From an uncultured Bacilli bacterium (GTDB lineage: Bacteria > Bacillota_I > Bacilli_A > RF39 > UBA660): a stretch of DNA of 59,521 bases. Shown here piece after piece: positions 25,005 through 33,165 of this stretch. Numbering within the stretch: the first letter of the stretch is position 1; every line of letters starts with the position of its first letter. Made by a program: the position numbers and the translations under genes. The stretch is taken from positions 1 to 59,521 of the forward strand of contig CALVVW010000002.1 of assembly GCA_944364005.1 (NCBI GenBank), given 5' to 3'. Under the pieces are notes generated by a model. That model saw nothing but the letters and a program-made list of their open reading frames with translations. It was not told the DNA's origin and did no database searches.

Positions 25005-26198
25005 ATGAAGAAGGTTTTATTTATTTTTTTCTGTATTTTGTGTTTATCTATGTTATTTCCTTTTTCTGTTTATGCAGAAGAAGCAAATGAGACTGAGCTT
25101 ATTCCTGGAGCGGTTAGTGGTGTATTAATGGAAGCAAACAGTGGAGAAATTGTTTTTCAAAAAGAAATGGATAAAGAAGTTAGTGTTGCTTCTATGACTA
25201 AGATGGTTGCTCAAATATTAATTTTAGATGCTATTAGAGATGAGAAAATAAGTTGGGATAATGTTGTTACTGTTAGTCAAAATGCCGCTGATATGGGTGG
25301 TTCACAAATTTATTTAAGTTTAGGTGAGAAAATTAGTATTCGTGACTTAATGAAAGGAATTTCTATGGCTAGTGCTAATGATGCTACTGTTCAGATGGCA
25401 GAAGTGATTGCTGGGAGTGAGGATGCTTTTGTTAAGTTAATGAATGAGAAAGTTCAGGATTTGGGATTAAAGCATACAGTGTTTAAAAACTGTACTGGTC
25501 TTGATGAAGAGGGACATTATTCTAGTGCTTATGATATGGCAATGATTGCTAGAGAACTAGTTGTTAATTATCCGGAAATTTTAGAGTTTTCTTCCGTATA
25601 TGAAGATTATTTAAGAGAAAATACAGAAAATAAATTTTGGCTTGTTAATACAAATAAATTAGTGCGTTTTTATGAAGGTGCTGATGGACTAAAGACAGGA
25701 CATACGGATGCTGCTAAATATTGTTTAGCTGCTACTGCTAAAAAAGATAATCTTCGTTTTATTGCTATCGTTTTAGGAGAAGAGAATAGTAAAGTTAGAA
25801 ATCAAGAGGTTATGAGTCTTCTCGATTATGGATTTAACCATTATCAGATGAATTTGATTAAGTCTAAAGATGAGATTTTAAAAAAGATTCCTGTTGATAA
25901 AGCAACTAAAACAGAAATTTCTTTAGTTCCTGTTCATGACATTGGTGTTTTATCTAAAAAATCTGATAGTACTAGAAAGTATGCTTATGATATCAAAGTA
26001 AAATCTTTTAAGTTTCCTATTAAAAACGGAGATATTGTTGGGAAAGTAATAGTGAAAGATAAGGATTCAAAGAAAAATATTACAAGTGTTGACTTAACTG
26101 TTTTAGATGATATAGATTCCCTTTCTTTTATTCAATTGTTTTATAAAGGATTTAAAGATATGTTTTCTGGAGAATATACTTTTTCATTTGTTAAATAA
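25005..26198 (+). CDS. D-alanyl-D-alanine carboxypeptidase, DacA/DacF family (PBP5-like)
   Basis: This 397-residue low-molecular-weight penicillin-binding protein has a signal peptide (residues 1-23, ending SVYAEE) and a serine-DD-peptidase domain. The motifs are SMTK (Ser63), SAN (123-125) and KTG (230-232). A beta-rich PBP5 C-terminal domain follows from about 285, and a C-terminal amphipathic stretch (LFYKGFKDMFSGEYTFSFVK in part) anchors it to the membrane. The ATG at 25005 has GGAGGT seven bases away. It is divergent from the VanY-type gene: two unrelated D-Ala carboxypeptidases back to back. It could be the vegetative DacA or a sporulation DacF/DacB, which the sequence alone does not decide. 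Confidence 0.94.
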   Translation: MKKVLFIFFCILCLSMLFPFSVYAEEANETELIPGAVSGVLMEANSGEIVFQKEMDKEVSVASMTKMVAQILILDAIRDEKISWDNVVTVSQNAADMGGSQIYLSLGEKISIRDLMKGISMASANDATVQMAEVIAGSEDAFVKLMNEKVQDLGLKHTVFKNCTGLDEEGHYSSAYDMAMIARELVVNYPEILEFSSVYEDYLRENTENKFWLVNTNKLVRFYEGADGLKTGHTDAAKYCLAATAKKDNLRFIAIVLGEENSKVRNQEVMSLLDYGFNHYQMNLIKSKDEILKKIPVDKATKTEISLVPVHDIGVLSKKSDSTRKYAYDIKVKSFKFPIKNGDIVGKVIVKDKDSKKNITSVDLTVLDDIDSLSFIQLFYKGFKDMFSGEYTFSFVK

Positions 26199-26204
26199 GA
26201 CTCG

Positions 26205-26233
26205 TTGACTATTCGTATTAAAATGTGTATAAT
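26205..26233 (+). promoter_or_regulatory. Sigma-A promoter for the SGNH hydrolase gene
   Basis: TTGACT (26205-26210) and a perfect TATAAT (26228-26233) have a 17-bp spacer. The roughly 60-base leader contains a small hairpin (AAGGT with ACCTT, 26252-26266) followed by T residues that may act as a weak attenuator. Confidence 0.8.
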
Positions 26234-26300
26234 TTCTATAGGAAAATGAGAAGGTTTTATACCTTTTTCTTTCTTGTGGTTTTATAGAAGGAGTTTTTTT

Positions 26301-27260
26301 ATGGATAGTGATAAACAAAAAAATATAAATAATAGAAGAAGTAATTATAAAAATTCTAATAAGAGTTATCAACAAACTAATCATCATAAACGAGCTTATT
26401 CTGCTAGTCAGACTGCACATCGAAGACGTTCTTCTAATCCACATTATTCTGGATTGGAATCAGATGAGATGAAATTTTCTGATGAGTTAGATACTAGTTT
26501 TGTAGAGAAAAGAAAAAAGAACAAAGATAAGATTATACGTGATTTAGATATTTCTTATGAAAAGGGCAATAGACCTAAGAAGAGTAAGCCTAAAGTTATT
26601 TTTAAGATTATTTTTATTATATTATTATTAATTATTGCTGTTTTATGTACGGGTCTTTATTTTACTTATATCTCTCCTAAAGTAGTAGAAAAAACTGTTA
26701 CTAAGGAAGTTGTAGTTATGGATGATAACTATTTATTTTTAGGAGATTCTATTACTTATTTATATGATTTAGATAAATATTATAAGGGCTTACCTGTTGT
26801 TAATAGCGGGGTTAATGGTAATGATGTAGAAGATATTATGAATGATATTGAAAAGCGAGTTTATCAATATAATCCATCTAAGGTATTTTTGTTGATTGGA
26901 ACTAATGATATTGATCATGGTGATTCACTGGAAGAAGTAGTGGAGCATATTGAAGAACTTTTGTTAGAAATTCATAAAAACCGTCCTTATGCAGAACTTT
27001 ATTTAGAGTCTATTTATCCTGTTTTAGAAGGAGAAAAAGTGGTTAATATACGTACTAATGAAGAGATTATGGCAATTAATCAGGAATTAAAGAGTTTTTG
27101 TAAAAAGAAAAAGTTTACTTATATAGATATGTTTTCTTTACTTGTAGATTCTTCTACAGATGAAGTAAAAATTAAAGATGAATATACGAAAGACGGGTTA
27201 CATTTATCGGATAAGGGATATGAAGTTGTTACAAAAGAAATTAAAAAGTATTTAAAATAA
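26301..27260 (+). CDS. Membrane-anchored SGNH/GDSL hydrolase
   Basis: This 319-residue protein has a long cytosolic N-terminus that is basic, Asn/Ser/Arg-rich and disordered (1-100). A single TM helix (about 104-124) follows, then an extracytoplasmic SGNH esterase domain. Block I is FLGDSITYLYD (nucleophile Ser), block II has the Gly in VNSGVNGND, block III is IGTNDIDHGD (Asn) and block V is DGLHLSDKGY (Asp and His). Such enzymes remove acyl or acetyl groups from wall polymers or lipids. The ATG at 26301 follows AGAAGGAG; a reading from 26274 has no site. It sits next to DacA, consistent with a wall role. Confidence 0.88.
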   Translation: MDSDKQKNINNRRSNYKNSNKSYQQTNHHKRAYSASQTAHRRRSSNPHYSGLESDEMKFSDELDTSFVEKRKKNKDKIIRDLDISYEKGNRPKKSKPKVIFKIIFIILLLIIAVLCTGLYFTYISPKVVEKTVTKEVVVMDDNYLFLGDSITYLYDLDKYYKGLPVVNSGVNGNDVEDIMNDIEKRVYQYNPSKVFLLIGTNDIDHGDSLEEVVEHIEELLLEIHKNRPYAELYLESIYPVLEGEKVVNIRTNEEIMAINQELKSFCKKKKFTYIDMFSLLVDSSTDEVKIKDEYTKDGLHLSDKGYEVVTKEIKKYLK

Positions 27261-27277
27261 TACTTTTTTCTTTTGCA

Positions 27278-27286
27278 TGGTATAAT
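27278..27286 (+). promoter_or_regulatory. Extended -10 promoter for ldh
   Basis: TGG-TATAAT is a perfect extended -10, 20 bases before the ldh start; the -35 region is poor. Confidence 0.55.
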
Positions 27287-27305
27287 AAATAATAGGAGGG
27301 ATGAT

Positions 27306-28214
27306 ATGCATAATAAAGTGGTTATTGTCGGATGTGGAAATGTTGGTATGAGTTATGCTTATGCTTTGTTAAATCAAGGAAGTAATGTTGATGAGTTAGT
27401 TTTAATTGATATTAATCAAAAAAGAGTGTTAGGAGAGGTTATGGACTTAAATCATTGTCTAGCGTTTGCTCCTTCGAATATGGCTATTCATGCAGGTAGT
27501 TATGAAGATTGTCGTGATGCAAAACTTGTGGTGATTACGGCTGGTGCTACTCAAGTTAACGGTGAGACTAGAATGGATCTTATTTATAAAAATAGTGCTA
27601 TTTTTAAATCTATTATTTCTCAGATTGTAGATAGCGGGTTTAAGGGTATTTTTTTAGTTGCTAGTAATCCCGTTGATGTGATGACTTATCTTACTTGGAA
27701 GTATTCTGGCTTTTCTTCTCATCGTGTTTTAGGTAGTGGAACTAGTTTGGATAGTTCACGCCTTCGCTATTTAATTGGAAAAAAATTAGGAATTGGTCCT
27801 AAAAATATTCATGCTTATGTGATTGGAGAACATGGGGATAGCGAGTTTGTTCCTTGGCAACATGCAACAGTTGGCCTACAAAATATTAATCAATTTTTAT
27901 CAGAGAATGATAAAAGAGATATTGCTGAAGAAGTAAAAAATGCAGGGTATAAAATTATTGATTATAAAGGTTCTACTTATTATGGTATTGGTATGTGTTT
28001 AGTTTATATTACAAATGCTATTTTAGGCAATGAAAATACAATTATTACAGTTTCTACTTATGATAGAGAAAATGATGTGTTTATCGGCCTTCCTACTATT
28101 GTTAATAAAAATGGTGCTAAAGGTAGAGTCTATGTAGACTTAACAGAAGAAGAAGCTAAAAAATTACAAGACAGTATTGCTATTGTAAAGGATGCTATTC
28201 AAAAAGTAATATAG
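27306..28214 (+). CDS. ldh: L-lactate dehydrogenase
   Basis: It reduces pyruvate to L-lactate with NADH, regenerating NAD in fermentation. The 302-residue protein has the Rossmann motif VVIVGCGNVGMSYAYAL, DLNH, the mobile-loop Arg in VNGETRMDL, VASNPVDVMTYLTWK, GSGTSLDSSRLR and the catalytic His176 in GEHGDSEF. LDH rather than malate dehydrogenase is indicated by the short uncharged residues of the loop before GETR. It is slightly shorter than Bacillus Ldh (about 320). AGGAGGG lies six bases before ATG 27306; an ATG at 27301 is out of frame. Confidence 0.94.
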   Translation: MHNKVVIVGCGNVGMSYAYALLNQGSNVDELVLIDINQKRVLGEVMDLNHCLAFAPSNMAIHAGSYEDCRDAKLVVITAGATQVNGETRMDLIYKNSAIFKSIISQIVDSGFKGIFLVASNPVDVMTYLTWKYSGFSSHRVLGSGTSLDSSRLRYLIGKKLGIGPKNIHAYVIGEHGDSEFVPWQHATVGLQNINQFLSENDKRDIAEEVKNAGYKIIDYKGSTYYGIGMCLVYITNAILGNENTIITVSTYDRENDVFIGLPTIVNKNGAKGRVYVDLTEEEAKKLQDSIAIVKDAIQKVI

Positions 28215-28216
28215 TT

Positions 28217-28245
28217 ATCATATTTGATTTTTTCTTTCATATATT
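28217..28245 (+). promoter_or_regulatory. Possible sigma-E-type promoter before spoVS
   Basis: ATCATATT (28217-28224) and CATATATT (28238-28245) are 13 bp apart, close to the sigma-E consensus. In B. subtilis spoVS depends on sigma-H, so this reading is tentative. Confidence 0.35.
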
Positions 28246-28275
28246 ATTGATATAGAAAGAGAGGAATTTATAATT

Positions 28276-28536
28276 ATGGAAACATTAAAAGTAAGTAGTA
28301 AATCTAATCCTAATAGTGTTGCTGGAGCACTTGCTAATGTTTTTCGAGAAAAAGGAAATGTAGAAATTCAAGCAATTGGTGCTGGAGCACTTAATCAAGC
28401 TATTAAAGCGGTTGCTATTGCAAGAGGTTTTGTCGCTCCATCAGGAAAAAATCTGGTATGTATTCCTGCCTTTCAAGATATTGCTATCGATGGTGAGGAG
28501 CGTACTGCAATTAAGTTAATTATAGAGGCCAAATAG
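28276..28536 (+). CDS. spoVS: Stage V sporulation protein S
   Basis: This 86-residue protein is full length and highly conserved: METLKVSSKSNPNSVAGALA, then EIQAIGAGALNQAIKAVAIA, GFVAPSGKNLVCIPAF and ERTAIKLIIEAK. SpoVS is a small Alba-like fold protein needed for late sporulation steps in B. subtilis, though it also occurs in some non-sporulating relatives. It is monocistronic between ldh and a zinc-ribbon membrane gene, with GAGAGG upstream and a terminator at the stop. It adds to the spore-related genes in this window. Confidence 0.95.
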   Translation: METLKVSSKSNPNSVAGALANVFREKGNVEIQAIGAGALNQAIKAVAIARGFVAPSGKNLVCIPAFQDIAIDGEERTAIKLIIEAK

Positions 28537-28548
28537 GTCTTTTTTTTT
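28524..28548 (+). terminator. Terminator of spoVS
   Basis: AGAGGCC (28524-28530) pairs with GGTCTTT (28536-28542, two wobble pairs), followed by T. The stop codon is in the loop. Confidence 0.65.
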
Positions 28549-28592
28549 ATTTTATATCGTGGTAAACTTAATATAGATAGGAAGGTGTTTTT

Positions 28593-29729
28593 ATGTTTTG
28601 TCCTCGTTGTGGTGCTGAAATGAAACTTGAACAAAGATATTGTATGAAATGTGGAGCTTTAAATTATGAACATCCTGATAATCAGAAAATGAAAAATTAT
28701 ATTACTCCAGAAGAGTTTGAACAAGCTAATAAAGACTATAATGATGCTAGTAAACATGAAGTAGATACTGTTGAATTTGCAGGTAGAACTTATGAAACTA
28801 AAACTAAAAAGAAGAAAGGATATATAGATGCAAGATCTGCTATCTTATTGCTCTTACTTATTACAATCATTTTAGGATTATTGGCATATTTTTGGTTAAA
28901 TTATTCTATTAGTTTTATTTTAGCTATTTGTGTTATTTATTTTCTTTTATCTTTTTATGTTATCGTTAGTTCATTAATTTATATGAAAGGTGGTTATTCT
29001 GGTTTTGTACCTATCGTTCCTTTTTATAGTCAATATGCTTATTATGATATTGCTGTTGGTAACGGTTGGAAATTTCTATTTTTATTTATTCCTATATTTG
29101 GTTTCTTTTATGGAATGTATGCAAATTATCGTTTAGGGAAAGTGTTTAATAAAAATGGTTGGCTTACTTTATTTTTCCCAATTATTATGTTACCAATCAT
29201 TGCCCTTAGTGATAAAGCAGTTTATCAAGGTAAAGGAAAACAATATACTAAGTTTGTTGCTAGTGAGAAAAGGAGAAATGTTCAATTACCTGCTTTTGTT
29301 TACTCGATTATTTTCTTTCTTATCTTTGTGGGATTATCTTATACTCCTTTAGCTTCTTCGGGTAAACAATATTTTTATATTTTTGATGTTAAGTTGTTGG
29401 TTAATCAAGTAAATCAAAATATCATTGATGGGTTTTATTTATGTGAAGATCCTTCTGCAGATAAAAATGGTTGCTATGTAAAATTTTCTAATGCTAGTGA
29501 TTTAACAGATTATCCTTTTATTCCGATTCGTTCTTCTCTTAATGGCAAAAAATTACAAGGTTATATTAAAGCTGTACGTAAGAAGGAAGATTATACTTAT
29601 TATGTAAGTATTACTGATGGGGAAAATGGCTTTCAAAATAAAAATGTGAATAATTTAACTATTCAATCCTTAGATAAAGTTAATAAAATAAAATTGTCTA
29701 AAGATGCCCCACTTTATAAAAAAAGTTGA
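28593..29729 (+). CDS. Zinc-ribbon, multi-helix membrane protein
   Basis: This 378-residue protein has an N-terminal zinc ribbon with two CxxC pairs (CPRCGAEMKLEQRYCMKCGA, residues 3-22) and a charged linker. About six membrane helices fill residues 85-260, with VPIVPFYSQYAYYDIA in the DUF5684-like region. The C-terminal outer domain contains a Cys pair (YLCEDPSADKNGCY) and ends KKS. Function is unknown; such proteins are common in Firmicutes, where the ribbon may sense or scaffold at the inner face. A GGAAGGTG site is present. The gene ends just before a T-box promoter. Confidence 0.72.
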   Translation: MFCPRCGAEMKLEQRYCMKCGALNYEHPDNQKMKNYITPEEFEQANKDYNDASKHEVDTVEFAGRTYETKTKKKKGYIDARSAILLLLLITIILGLLAYFWLNYSISFILAICVIYFLLSFYVIVSSLIYMKGGYSGFVPIVPFYSQYAYYDIAVGNGWKFLFLFIPIFGFFYGMYANYRLGKVFNKNGWLTLFFPIIMLPIIALSDKAVYQGKGKQYTKFVASEKRRNVQLPAFVYSIIFFLIFVGLSYTPLASSGKQYFYIFDVKLLVNQVNQNIIDGFYLCEDPSADKNGCYVKFSNASDLTDYPFIPIRSSLNGKKLQGYIKAVRKKEDYTYYVSITDGENGFQNKNVNNLTIQSLDKVNKIKLSKDAPLYKKS

Positions 29730-29754
29730 TATTTTTTAGAAAAAGTAATATACT
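29726..29754 (+). promoter_or_regulatory. Promoter of the T-box operon
   Basis: TTGATA (29726-29731) overlaps the stop of the preceding gene. TATACT (29749-29754) lies 17 bp downstream, putting the transcript start near 29761, at the first stem of the T-box. Confidence 0.7.
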
Positions 29755-29762
29755 AATAACAA

Positions 29763-29942
29763 ATCGATAATTAGAACTAATAATAAGAACCTTTAATGAT
29801 AGAGAATTCGTGGCTGGTGAAAACGATATTAAAGACTTATTTATCTACTCTATAGATGAATTTTTCCGGAGAAGTCCGTTACACTTTTAAGTAAAAGAAA
29901 GGATGGTACCGTGCTTTGCACTCCTTGTACTGTTCTTTTTTT
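29763..29942 (+). promoter_or_regulatory. T-box leader, probable serine specificity
   Basis: An uncharged tRNA binds this leader and lets transcription through. Stem I is seen as CTTTAAT (29791-29797) pairing with ATTAAAG, capped by a loop with GGCTGGTGAAAAC. The probable specifier is TCT (29844-29846) followed by A, a Ser codon. The antiterminator has AAGGA (29899-29903), the bulge TGGTACC (29904-29910), GTGC/GCAC and TCCTT (29922-29926). The competing terminator pairs 29894-29909 with 29927-29942 over 16 positions and ends in T. The bulge TGGTACC pairs with the tRNA acceptor end. Downstream serS supports Ser. Confidence 0.88.
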
Positions 29943-29961
29943 CTTTTTAGGAGATGATATG

Positions 29962-30894
29962 ATGATTGATTTACATTATGATTTGTTGTCGATTTTGTAT
30001 TATTGCTATAAGAAAAATGATTTTAGCTACATCAAAACGATTCAGGATTATTATAGAAATAATCAAGTGCGTGGTGTGGTTGCTAATCTTTATTTTATGA
30101 GTGATGAGGAAATGAAGCAAGAAATGAAAGAGTTTTATGAACCAGTTAATGTAGTGTCTTGGTTTCGTACCGCAACGGAATTGTTTCAAAAGTATTTTCC
30201 TAATTTAGATGTTATTTATAGTATTGAAGGTTGTGATTATATTGAAGGACCAGAAGAGTTAGAGGAACTTTATAAACTTGGTCTTCGTAATATTTTGTTA
30301 GTATGGAATAATAAGAATCGTTATGGCTCTGGTATTCGTGGAGATTCTCACTTGACGGAGCAAGGTAGAATATTCCTTCGTAAAGCTATTGATTTAGGTA
30401 TTTCTATTGATTTATCTCATATGAATGAAAAAACATTCTTTGATACTGTGGAATTATTACAGGAAGAGAAAAAGAAGGGTAAGCAGGTTAGAGTTATTGT
30501 TAGTCATTCTAATTGTTATGATTTATATCCTAATCTTAGGAATTTAACGGATCAACAGTTACTGTCTATTAAGGAATTTTCTCCGGTTATAGGACTTGTT
30601 TCTTATGGACCATTTGTCTCCTCGGATAAGGATAGAGATGTTTTACGTAAAAAGTATGTTGAACATGTTATGCATGTAAAAGAGTTACTTGGAATTACTT
30701 CTATTGGTGTTAGTACTGATGATATGTGTTTTGCCTCCGTATTGTTTGGTGATACATATGATAGTCCAGTTTTTGATTATCAAGAGGTTACAAAGCAGAT
30801 GAAGGAGTTGTTTCAGGGTAGTTTTACTGATTTAGAAATAGAAAAAATATTATATGAAAATAGTTATAATAAATTATTTAGAAGAGAGGTATAG
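29962..30894 (+). CDS. Membrane-dipeptidase-type peptidase (M19 family)
   Basis: This 310-residue zinc dipeptidase of the renal-dipeptidase family cleaves dipeptides, often including D-amino acids. Motifs are DLHYDLL (His and Asp ligands, near the N-terminus), SIEGCDYI (bridging Glu), GLRNILLVWNN, DLSHMNEKTF and VSHSN (His ligands) and GVSTDDM (Asp). It begins at ATG 29962 or the adjacent ATG 29959 behind AGGAG; a reading from 29911 falls inside the T-box terminator and is rejected. It is the first gene of a serine T-box operon with serS two bases after its stop, so it likely supplies free serine or other amino acids from peptides when charged tRNA-Ser is low. Confidence 0.9.
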   Translation: MIDLHYDLLSILYYCYKKNDFSYIKTIQDYYRNNQVRGVVANLYFMSDEEMKQEMKEFYEPVNVVSWFRTATELFQKYFPNLDVIYSIEGCDYIEGPEELEELYKLGLRNILLVWNNKNRYGSGIRGDSHLTEQGRIFLRKAIDLGISIDLSHMNEKTFFDTVELLQEEKKKGKQVRVIVSHSNCYDLYPNLRNLTDQQLLSIKEFSPVIGLVSYGPFVSSDKDRDVLRKKYVEHVMHVKELLGITSIGVSTDDMCFASVLFGDTYDSPVFDYQEVTKQMKELFQGSFTDLEIEKILYENSYNKLFRREV

Positions 30895-30896
30895 AT

Positions 30897-32180
30897 ATGA
30901 TAGATATTAAATTAATTAGAGAAAATAAAGATTTAGTAAAGGAAAATATTAAGAAAAAGTTTCAAGATGAAAAACTTCCTTTGGTAGATGAAGTTTATGA
31001 GATGGATAAAAGAGTACGTGAAGTACAGGTAAAAGCTGATGGATTAAAAGCTGATAAAAATAAAATGAGTAGTGAAATTGGTAAACTTATGAAAGAAGGA
31101 AAAAAGGATGAGGCTGAAGAAGTAAAGCAAAAGATTGCTTCTATGGCAGATGAAATTAAAACCTTAGAGGAAGAACAAGAAAAACTTTCTCATGATATTA
31201 AGGATCGAATGATGGTGATTCCTCAAATTATGGATCCTTCTGTTCCTATTGGAAAAGATGATAGTGAGAATGTGGAAGTACAAAGATTTGGGGAACCGGT
31301 AGTACCTGATTATGAAATTCCATATCACGCTGATATTATTGAAAGACTTCATGGTATGGATAAAGATGCTGCTGGTAGAACTAGTGGACAAGGATTTTAT
31401 TATTTACTTGGAGATATTGCTCGTTTACATGAGGCAATGCTTGCTTATGCTCGTGACTTTATGATTGATGCTGGATTTACCTATGCTATTCCACCATTTA
31501 TGATTCATAGCGATGTTGTGACTGGTGTTATGTCTTTTCCTGAGATGGAAGCTATGATGTATAAGATTGAAGGAGAAGATTTATACTTAATCGGAACCAG
31601 TGAGCATTCTATGATTGGTAAGTTTAAAGATCAAATTATTAAAGATAGTGAACTTCCTATTCATATGACAAGTTATTCTCCATGCTTCCGTAAAGAGGGA
31701 GGTTCTCATGGATTGGAAGAAAGAGGACTTTATCGTGTTCATCAATTTGAAAAACAAGAGATGATTGTTATTTGTGAGCCTGAAGAGTCAATGGACTGGT
31801 ATGAGAAGATGTGGAAGTTAACAGTTGATTTCTTTAGAAGTTTAGATATTCCAGTTAGACAACTTGAATGTTGTAGTGGAGATTTAGCTGATTTAAAAGT
31901 AAAATCTTGTGATGTTGAAGCTTGGAGTCCAAGACAGAAAAAATATTTTGAAGTTGGAAGTTGCTCTAACTTAGGAGATGCTCAAGCTAGACGTTTAGGA
32001 ATTCGTAAAAAAGGAGAAAAGGGAACATATTTCCTACATACTTTAAATAATACTGTTGTTGCAACTCCTAGAGGATTAATTGCATTAATTGAGAATAACT
32101 ATCAAGAAGATGGAAGTATTAAAATTCCTAAAGCATTGCAACCATACATGGGAGGAAAAGAAGTTATTAAAGCAGATTAA
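30897..32180 (+). CDS. serS: Seryl-tRNA synthetase
   Basis: This class II synthetase charges tRNA-Ser (and tRNA-Sec where present). The 427-residue protein has the N-terminal long coiled-coil arm (residues 25-105) that grips the tRNA, motif 1 around EAMLAYARDFMIDAGFTYA, motif 2 with TSYSPCFRKEGGSHGLEERG, and motif 3 with NNTVVATPRGLIALIENN. Length is normal. It follows the dipeptidase by two bases, under the Ser T-box, and is closed by a strong terminator. Confidence 0.97.
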   Translation: MIDIKLIRENKDLVKENIKKKFQDEKLPLVDEVYEMDKRVREVQVKADGLKADKNKMSSEIGKLMKEGKKDEAEEVKQKIASMADEIKTLEEEQEKLSHDIKDRMMVIPQIMDPSVPIGKDDSENVEVQRFGEPVVPDYEIPYHADIIERLHGMDKDAAGRTSGQGFYYLLGDIARLHEAMLAYARDFMIDAGFTYAIPPFMIHSDVVTGVMSFPEMEAMMYKIEGEDLYLIGTSEHSMIGKFKDQIIKDSELPIHMTSYSPCFRKEGGSHGLEERGLYRVHQFEKQEMIVICEPEESMDWYEKMWKLTVDFFRSLDIPVRQLECCSGDLADLKVKSCDVEAWSPRQKKYFEVGSCSNLGDAQARRLGIRKKGEKGTYFLHTLNNTVVATPRGLIALIENNYQEDGSIKIPKALQPYMGGKEVIKAD

Positions 32181-32204
32181 AGAAATAGTGTATATTTCTT
32201 TTTT
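32179..32204 (+). terminator. Terminator of the T-box operon
   Basis: AAAGAAATA pairs with TATTTCTTT (9 bp) over a 5-base loop, followed by T residues. It begins in the serS stop codon. Confidence 0.75.
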
Positions 32205-32233
32205 CTTTGGATATCCTATTTAATGGTGATAGA

Positions 32234-32377
32234 ATGGAAGAAGATAAAAGATGTGAAGTGGTAGGTCGTGAGTCGGCTATGAAGAATATTCATATTGATA
32301 GCAACTCTAAGGAAGGTAAATTACTTGTTGAAGTTGTGGATAAAGAGTCTACTTTACAGAGATTAGAAGATGAATAA
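32234..32377 (+). CDS. Small acidic protein (47 aa), unknown
   Basis: A 47-residue open reading frame starts at ATG 32234 with GGTGAT (32225-32230) three bases before it, the genome's favoured ribosome site. It encodes MEEDKRCEVVGRESAMKNIH and ends LQRLEDE. It is very charged and has one Cys. It lies between two terminators, so it is expressed alone if at all. Codon use resembles the neighbours. No family is recognised. The site-plus-terminator context makes it more likely real than chance, but this is inference. Confidence 0.55.
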   Translation: MEEDKRCEVVGRESAMKNIHIDSNSKEGKLLVEVVDKESTLQRLEDE

Positions 32378-32390
32378 TCTTCTTTTTTTT
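32365..32390 (+). terminator. Terminator of the 47-residue gene
   Basis: AGAAGAT pairs with ATCTTCT over a 5-base loop, followed by eight T. The stop codon is in the hairpin. Confidence 0.75.
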
Positions 32391-32398
32391 CTTTTTTA

Positions 32399-32407
32399 TG
32401 ATAAAAT
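32399..32407 (+). promoter_or_regulatory. Extended -10 for the Tim44-like gene
   Basis: TGA-TAAAAT about 18 bases before the start at 32425; there is no good -35. Confidence 0.35.
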
Positions 32408-32424
32408 TATTCTAGGTGATTAGG

Positions 32425-33123
32425 ATGATTTTTGTTTGGATTTTACTTGTTATCTTAGCTTTAGTGTTAGTAATTTTTATTTTAGGATATATTTTATTAT
32501 ATAAATTAAAGAAGTTTTTAGGTGTGTCTAGTATTTCTAGTTTGATAAAAGACGCTAGGATGGAAGATGAGAGTATGCCTAAATCTTTGTCTAGTTTGGA
32601 TTCTTTATATTTAACGAGAATTAAAGAAGATTTTCCTAGTCTTAATATTAATGAATTAAAAAGAGAATGTGAAAAAAATATATTGGATTATTTTCATGCT
32701 ATTGAAAATGGGGATAGTACTGGCTTTCAAAGTGATAAAATAAAGAGTAGTGTGGATCAAAAGATTAGGGAATATCGTGGTAAGAGTGTTTCTTTTCGGT
32801 CTATTCATTTTCATAAGACTGTCGTTAGTAAATATGAGAAAAATGGTAGTGTTGCGACGATTACTTTTGGTAGTAGTTTACAGTATGAATTATATATAGA
32901 TGGTGCTTTTCAAAAAAAGGTGCAAGATCGGTTCCGTATTCAATATATTTATATTATAGATAGTTCTAAGCTTGATAAATATAGTAAAGTCATCGGAATT
33001 CGGTGTCCTAGTTGTGGTTCTGTTGCTATTGATTTTAAGACTCATCAATGTAAGTATTGCGGGACTTATATGAAAGATATTGTCAAGAAAGTTTGGTATT
33101 GTAATGATTTAGTATCGTATTAG
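32425..33123 (+). CDS. Membrane-anchored protein with Tim44-like domain and C-terminal zinc ribbon
   Basis: This 232-residue protein has an N-terminal TM helix (about 3-25). Then comes a region resembling Tim44-like cystatin-fold domains (helices in LKRECEKNILDYFHAIENGD, then strands such as SVATITFGSSLQYELYIDG). A C-terminal two-CxxC zinc ribbon (CPSCGSVAIDFKTHQCKYCG) lies at about 196-215. The ATG at 32425 follows AGGTGAT (32414-32420) by four bases. It lies directly ahead of the ydjGHI-like cluster, whose members also carry zinc ribbons, so it is probably an extra component. The Tim44 assignment is tentative. Confidence 0.62.
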   Translation: MIFVWILLVILALVLVIFILGYILLYKLKKFLGVSSISSLIKDARMEDESMPKSLSSLDSLYLTRIKEDFPSLNINELKRECEKNILDYFHAIENGDSTGFQSDKIKSSVDQKIREYRGKSVSFRSIHFHKTVVSKYEKNGSVATITFGSSLQYELYIDGAFQKKVQDRFRIQYIYIIDSSKLDKYSKVIGIRCPSCGSVAIDFKTHQCKYCGTYMKDIVKKVWYCNDLVSY

Positions 33124-33165
33124 TTTGTTTTATGATATATTATATATAATAGATAGAGGTGTTTT

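Noticed and set aside
29911..29958. Extended start of the dipeptidase
   Set aside because: It lies in the T-box antiterminator/terminator.
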